Source of the DNA: M30B19 sp041688615 | GTDB taxonomy: Bacteria > Planctomycetota > Planctomycetia > Pirellulales > Pirellulaceae | Assembly (NCBI GenBank): GCA_041688615.1 | Contig: JBDNHU010000126.1 | Coordinates: 1-36,426 of the forward strand | DNA length: 36,426 nt | Reading direction: 5' to 3' | In this document: positions 33,070 through 36,426 of the stretch, piece by piece | How the letters are laid out: every line of letters starts with the position of its first letter | Position numbering within the stretch: the stretch's first letter is position 1 | Translations under genes and position numbers: made by a program | Notes under the pieces: model-generated | What the model was told of the DNA's origin: nothing | Databases searched by the model: none | The model's input: only the letters and a program-made list of their open reading frames with translations

Positions 33070-33789
33070 ATGATCACTATAGCAGCCTATCGAAAATTCC
33101 TTCTGCGACTGTTTGTCCGCGGTTGGGCATTCGTTGCGGTGCTGTTCGTTTTGGCAGGTGCCCAGCCTTCCACCTTCGCTCAGTCGTGCGGCTACTATGT
33201 GCAGACGAAACATGAACGGCAGTCCGCTCAATTGCGGAACACTGGGTTGAACGCGGCGGTTTTGAACGCGGCGGTTTTGAACGCGGCGGTTTTGAACGCG
33301 GCGGTTTTGAACGCGCCGGTGTTGAACGCGGCGGTGTTGAACGCGGCAGTAAATACCCAAGCGTTGTTAAACATGCAAGAAGCGGCACCATCGCGAATCG
33401 CACACGCTTCTCACCGGCCCGCTTCTCACCGGCCCGCTTCTCACCGACCCGCTTCTCACCGGCTCTCTGCTCACGGTTTGCGGCTGGAAATGAATTATTC
33501 GGAAAGTACAACGCCCCCTTCGGCGTCGACTCCGATGTCGGATCGCAAACGCCAGCAGTGCGACGGACCTGGATGTCGTCAGCAGCCAACCGCTCCGCCA
33601 GTTTCCCTTCAAGCTCCCGTACCCGAAACTAGCTCTTTTCAGATGCACGGCATCTTAAGCTTAAGTGATTCGGCGATTCATCTGAGCGCCAACAACCAAT
33701 CGTCGAGCGAAGAATCGCTTCACAAAGCCACTTCCGTTTCGCGTGGCTTGTTTCGTCCGCCGCGAAAACATTTCTCTCTAAACGCATAG
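33070..33789 (+). CDS. Secreted repeat protein with LNAAV and ASHRP arrays
   Basis: The 239-residue product has a signal peptide (RGWAFVAVLFVLAGAQPSTFAQ), a short segment with SCGYYVQTKHERQ, then seven copies of LNAAV (33247-33351, 15-bp unit), a spacer, and four copies of ASHRP (33406-33465, another 15-bp unit). After that come Ser/Thr/Pro-rich sequence and a QQCDGPGCRQQ motif of a kind I associate with planctomycete secreted proteins. The C-terminus is Ser-rich and ends RPPRKHFSLNA. No enzymatic domain is visible; a structural or surface role is a guess. The ATG at 33070 has GAGG eight bases upstream and is preferred to the one at 33058. The two arrays are independent expansions in one gene. 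Confidence 0.7.
   Translation: MITIAAYRKFLLRLFVRGWAFVAVLFVLAGAQPSTFAQSCGYYVQTKHERQSAQLRNTGLNAAVLNAAVLNAAVLNAAVLNAPVLNAAVLNAAVNTQALLNMQEAAPSRIAHASHRPASHRPASHRPASHRLSAHGLRLEMNYSESTTPPSASTPMSDRKRQQCDGPGCRQQPTAPPVSLQAPVPETSSFQMHGILSLSDSAIHLSANNQSSSEESLHKATSVSRGLFRPPRKHFSLNA
33247..33351 (+). repeat. 15-bp in-frame tandem repeat (LNAAV), seven copies
   Basis: TTGAACGCGGCGGTT and close variants repeat seven times, encoding LNAAV (one copy LNAPV). Copies 1-4 are identical and later ones differ by one or two bases, so expansion is likely recent at the 5' end. Confidence 0.97.
33406..33465 (+). repeat. 15-bp in-frame tandem repeat (ASHRP), four copies
   Basis: GCTTCTCACCGGCCC repeats four times with single changes in the last two copies, encoding ASHRP repeats; the last copy reads ASHRL. 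It lies 54 bases after the LNAAV array in the same gene, with an unrelated unit of the same length. Confidence 0.95.
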
Positions 33790-33984
33790 CCCTTTTTTGT
33801 TTGCCGCTACATACCTTTGCGTATTTCGTTTATCGAAAAATGCGAGGTTCTGTCAGCGCGCGACATCCCGGCCCTATGCGATCTTCTAGTGCGTTTCGCA
33901 TTAAAGTAGACCGTCGCTTTTCACTCGGGTTTTCATTGGTATTCGAATGTTGGCATTCGACTGCATCGATGACCGGCACTCTAC

Positions 33985-34014
33985 ATCTAGATCTAGATCT
34001 AGATCTAGATCTAG
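33985..34014. repeat. ATCTAG hexanucleotide tandem repeat, five copies
   Basis: Five perfect ATCTAG units form a self-complementary tract in the gap between the repeat protein and the DUF1559 operon. The rest of 33790-34160 shows no gene other than short chance frames. The tract could extrude as a cruciform. Confidence 0.95.
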
Positions 34015-34102
34015 ATTGCCTCGCGCTGTAACTCAAATTCAGCCATAACTCGAATCTTGTCGGTCAACGCCATCCATGCGAATTCGCGTTCAACGTTTTT
34101 CA

Positions 34103-34118
34103 AAACTGATATCAGTTT
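34103..34118. promoter_or_regulatory. 16-bp perfect palindrome upstream of the DUF1559 operon
   Basis: AAACTGATATCAGTTT is a perfect palindrome 42 bp before ATG 34161. Its size and position fit a dimeric repressor operator for the operon that follows. No loop separates the arms, so it is not a terminator. The regulator is unknown. Confidence 0.45.
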
Positions 34119-34160
34119 GCGCTAATTTTGCGCGCTGACCCTAAAACATTGAGAGAAAAA

Positions 34161-35126
34161 ATGAGTCGTCAAAAGACAAAGCAATCGAACACAAAACGCA
34201 GAACGGGCTTCACTCTGGTCGAGCTGTTGGTAGTCATTGCCATCATTGGAATCCTGATGGGTTTACTCCTGCCAGCCGTTCAAATGGCCCGCGAGTCAGC
34301 TCGCCGAACTGCCTGTTCCAATCGCCTCAAACAAATCGGCTTGGCGATGCACAATTACCATGGAGCTCGTGAAAAACTACCAACTGGACAGGAAGACGGA
34401 GCTGGTTTTTCGGCTCTCTCACGAATCCTTCCATTTCTGGAGAAACAAAACCTTTACGATTTGATCAATTTCAATCGGCCAATCGACGATGCCGCCAATG
34501 AGCAAGCAAGACTTGCGGGTGTTCCGGACTTCCGCTGTCCTTCCGATCTGGAGAATCCGCTGCCTGAAACAGGGGGAGCGGTCAATTTCTACGGGAACAA
34601 GGGTACAAGTGTCGTTTGGGGTCTGAACAACGGTCCCAACGCCGCATTGCCTCGCCCCAACGGAATCTTCTTTCGCAGCAAAGCTGTACGTCTGGCTGAA
34701 ATCCTGGACGGCACTTCGAATACAGCGATGTACAGCGAACGTCTTCTGGCAGATGGCAATAATGGAATCGTTTCTGAAGATGCAGACGTGTTCTTCCATC
34801 CTGGAGCCCCAGCGGATCCCGACGAAGCGGTCTATCTTTGTCAGTCTTTGGATACCAGTAACCTGGCTAACCAATTTCCACTGTTTATGGGCTCGCCGTG
34901 GATGAAGGGACAACACACCTATCAACACATTGATACGCCGAACCAACGTTCGTGTGGATTCTTCGCCATCGGCCGAGCTTCCATGCCAGCAAGCAGTCAT
35001 CATCCCTCCGGAGTTTCTCTGCTGCGTTGCGATGGATCGATTGGCTTCGTCGCTGACGACGTCGATTTGGTTACTTGGCGCGCGTTGGGCACTCGAAACG
35101 GTAAGGAGACTTTAGGTGATCGGTAA
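34161..35126 (+). CDS. DUF1559 protein with prepilin-type N-terminus (operon head)
   Basis: The 321-residue product is a canonical DUF1559 member: a basic leader (MSRQKTKQSNTKRRTG), cleavage between Gly16 and Phe17, mature Glu21, the helix FTLVELLVVIAIIGILMG, LLPAVQMARESARRTAC, QIGLAMHNYHGAREKLPTG, LPFLEKQNLYDL, FRCPSD and NTAMYSERLL. It ends with SSHHPSGVSLLRCDGSIGFV. It is exported, presumably through prepilin peptidase and type II-like machinery. ATG 34161 has GAGAGAAA just upstream; the frame also opens at 34128. A 16-bp palindrome lies 42 bp before the start. The stop overlaps the next gene's start region by 11 bases, so the two are translationally coupled. Confidence 0.95.
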   Translation: MSRQKTKQSNTKRRTGFTLVELLVVIAIIGILMGLLLPAVQMARESARRTACSNRLKQIGLAMHNYHGAREKLPTGQEDGAGFSALSRILPFLEKQNLYDLINFNRPIDDAANEQARLAGVPDFRCPSDLENPLPETGGAVNFYGNKGTSVVWGLNNGPNAALPRPNGIFFRSKAVRLAEILDGTSNTAMYSERLLADGNNGIVSEDADVFFHPGAPADPDEAVYLCQSLDTSNLANQFPLFMGSPWMKGQHTYQHIDTPNQRSCGFFAIGRASMPASSHHPSGVSLLRCDGSIGFVADDVDLVTWRALGTRNGKETLGDR

Positions 35127-35517
35127 TCCCTCATTTTATTACAAGCCCATCTTTGTTGTCTTGTTCCTGTTTGTTCTGACCGTAGGAGGTTGCCAGTCGC
35201 GCAACGAACCCGTTCGTTCCGATGTTGCGTTGGCAACGCTGAAATCCACACTGGAAAATTGGAAGCAAGGTGAAGACATTAGCGTTTGCGGAAAACAAAA
35301 TCCCGCAGTGGTCGTGCAGGACATGGACTGGATGGCCGGTAAGAAACTCCAAGACTATCAAGTCATCAATCAGAAACCCAAAGATGCCAATCTATTCGTC
35401 ACTGTCGAATTGAAGCTGGCCGAAAATAGCAACTCAAACAAGACTGTCGTCTACTGTGTCGGAACCGACCCCGTTTTAACGGTGTTCCGCACGATGGACG
35501 GAAAGGAAATCGAATAG
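35116..35517 (+). CDS. Small lipoprotein of the DUF1559 operon
   Basis: The 133-residue protein starts at GTG 35116, with AAGGAG eight bases upstream, inside the 3' end of the DUF1559 gene. The N-terminal helix PIFVVLFLFVLTVGG ends in Cys26 with a good lipobox (VGGC), so it should be a lipoprotein. The mature part (SRNEPVRSDVALATLKSTL, a WKQGEDIS motif, then beta-strands ending TVFRTMDGKEIE) looks like the small lipoproteins often found after planctomycete DUF1559 genes. There are no catalytic residues visible; a partner role for the DUF1559 protein is inferred from the overlap. Its stop, TAG, overlaps the next GTG start by one base (TAGTG). Confidence 0.85.
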   Translation: MIGNPSFYYKPIFVVLFLFVLTVGGCQSRNEPVRSDVALATLKSTLENWKQGEDISVCGKQNPAVVVQDMDWMAGKKLQDYQVINQKPKDANLFVTVELKLAENSNSNKTVVYCVGTDPVLTVFRTMDGKEIE

Positions 35518-36426
35518 TGAAATCAACTTTAATACGTTTATTGGTCGCGGGACTCCTTGCGATTCCAAGTTCTAAATTGTACGGACAAACAAAGGAAACC
35601 GAAACCCAAACCGTTGAAACTCAGAAGGACTCGAACGTCGCACTGACGGCCGAAGCACAAACAGCGGCTGAGGGAATGCAGTCACAATTTGCCGTAGATT
35701 CCGAAGCGATGGCGATGTTGAACACCATCCTGTCTGGCAGCGGCATGGGGCCTGACGATGGCTGGTTCAAAATGGCAAAACCCCAGTCGAAATACACTTG
35801 GGATTGGCTGGTAAAACAGTACGATGCGGACGGCGACCAGATGATTTCGGAAAACGAATTCTCGGGTTCCCCTACAGATTTTGCGGCGCTGGATCGCAAC
35901 GGTGACAGAATTTGGACGGCTGATGATTGGAACTGGGCGAACACTCGTGGTTCGGACACGTTCCGTAGTTTGGCCAATCGGTTCGATGCCGATGACAGTG
36001 GCGAAGTGACTTCGCAAGAGCTTAGCGAGTTCCTGGAAAATCTTAAATCCAACGAAGGGTCGTTGTCGCTGGAACAACTGCGTCGAGCCATCGAACCGCC
36101 ACCACGCAAAAGCCGTAGCGAGAAAGATGGTCCGACCCCCAGCCATCTAGTGATGGGATTGAAGAAGCAGGAAATTGGATCGCACCAGTCGGGTCCCAAC
36201 GTCGGCGATGTCGCTCCGGATTTTCAGTTGACCGATCTCCAAGGCATACCTCATTCGCTATCGGATTCCATCAAATCGAAACCGACCGTCCTGATCTTTG
36301 GCAACTTCACTTGCGGTCCTTTTCGGTCTCAAGCCGGCAACGTTCGCCAGCTGATTCATCGGTATCGTGACCGAGTGAACTTCATGATGATCTACGTCCG
36401 CGAAGCGCATCCAGCTGACGGTTGGA
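35517..36426 (+). CDS. EF-hand plus iodothyronine-deiodinase-like redox protein (partial, runs off the window)
   Basis: The reading frame from GTG 35517 stays open to the window edge (303 full codons). It has a signal peptide (STLIRLLVAGLLAIPSSKLYG), a Thr/Glu-rich linker, two good EF-hand loops (DADGDQMISENEF, about 103-115; DADDSGEVTSQEL, about 157-169) and a weaker one (DRNGDRIWTADDW). A redoxin domain begins with VGDVAPDFQLTDLQG. It contains FGNFTCGPFRSQAGN (Cys266) and NFMMIYVREAHPADGW, which match the GSxTUPPF and EEAHxSDGW motifs of iodothyronine deiodinases, with Cys in place of selenocysteine. Real thyroid-hormone activity is not expected; it is more likely a peroxiredoxin-like thiol oxidoreductase controlled by calcium. 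The TAGTG overlap with the lipoprotein indicates one operon. Confidence 0.85.
   Translation, partial: MKSTLIRLLVAGLLAIPSSKLYGQTKETETQTVETQKDSNVALTAEAQTAAEGMQSQFAVDSEAMAMLNTILSGSGMGPDDGWFKMAKPQSKYTWDWLVKQYDADGDQMISENEFSGSPTDFAALDRNGDRIWTADDWNWANTRGSDTFRSLANRFDADDSGEVTSQELSEFLENLKSNEGSLSLEQLRRAIEPPPRKSRSEKDGPTPSHLVMGLKKQEIGSHQSGPNVGDVAPDFQLTDLQGIPHSLSDSIKSKPTVLIFGNFTCGPFRSQAGNVRQLIHRYRDRVNFMMIYVREAHPADGW

Noticed and set aside
33052..33648. Minus-strand ORFs with repeated VQNRR or RAGEK units
   Set aside because: They are antisense readings of the LNAAV and ASHRP arrays of the plus-strand secreted protein, which has a signal peptide and a ribosome-binding site.
33801..34031. Plus-strand ORF with a DLDLDLDLD run
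   Set aside because: The run is the translation of the ATCTAG hexamer tract; the rest shows no coding signs.

Overview
The window looks like a chromosome segment from a planctomycete, probably of the Pirellula/Rhodopirellula group. The evidence is three DUF1559 genes with prepilin-type N-termini, two secreted formylglycine-type sulfatases, a secreted PQQ-type beta-propeller opening with the usual WPQWRGP signature, a tandemly duplicated giant UvrA, and a DUF255 protein. Gene density is moderate, intergenic gaps are long, and there are several broken genes. No rRNA, tRNA, CRISPR array or phage module was found by eye.

Layout. 0.3-9.6 kb (minus strand): a LarA-family nickel-pincer racemase-like gene and a 2544-residue UvrA holding two complete UvrA units plus a C-terminal extension. 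9.9-12.1 kb: a DapA-superfamily gene and an AllA (ureidoglycolate lyase)-like gene, divergently arranged. 12.2-13.8 kb: sulfatase 1. 14.0-20.4 kb (minus strand): a cluster for exported, membrane-anchored proteins, with a DUF1559 gene at each end. It contains a Cys-rich secreted protein, a LolA-like anchored protein, a frameshifted gene, a heavily decayed gene and, last, a DUF1573-like protein whose frame is crossed by one in-frame TGA. 21.0-25.0 kb: a VOC (glyoxalase-fold) protein, sulfatase 2 and the PQQ propeller. 25.6-29.5 kb (minus strand): a polytopic membrane protein, an IS91-type transposase relic, a DUF808 protein and a BON-domain protein next to a CAP-domain scrap. 29.6-32.1 kb: a DUF255 thioredoxin-like protein with a DsbD-N-like C-terminus. 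33.0-36.4 kb (plus strand): a secreted repeat protein, then a tight operon of DUF1559, a lipoprotein and an EF-hand/deiodinase-like protein that runs off the window.

Three points stand out. (1) The TGA at 14302-14304 is followed by 80 open codons that read as the rest of the same domain. A perfect 7-bp hairpin with a GUC loop starts 13 nt after the TGA and fits the geometry of a bacterial SECIS, so this is either a new selenoprotein or a single-nonsense pseudogene. (2) About seventeen short tandem arrays (units of 6-24 bp, nearly all different) are scattered through genes and gaps. Units inside reading frames are always multiples of three; units in gaps mostly are not. Three consecutive minus-strand genes have their stop codon inside such an array, and at the BON gene the copy number decides whether the frame runs into a CAP-domain remnant. 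(3) The right-edge protein joins EF-hands to an iodothyronine-deiodinase-like redox domain in which Cys replaces selenocysteine.

All assignments come from reading motifs and translations by eye; no database search was run.
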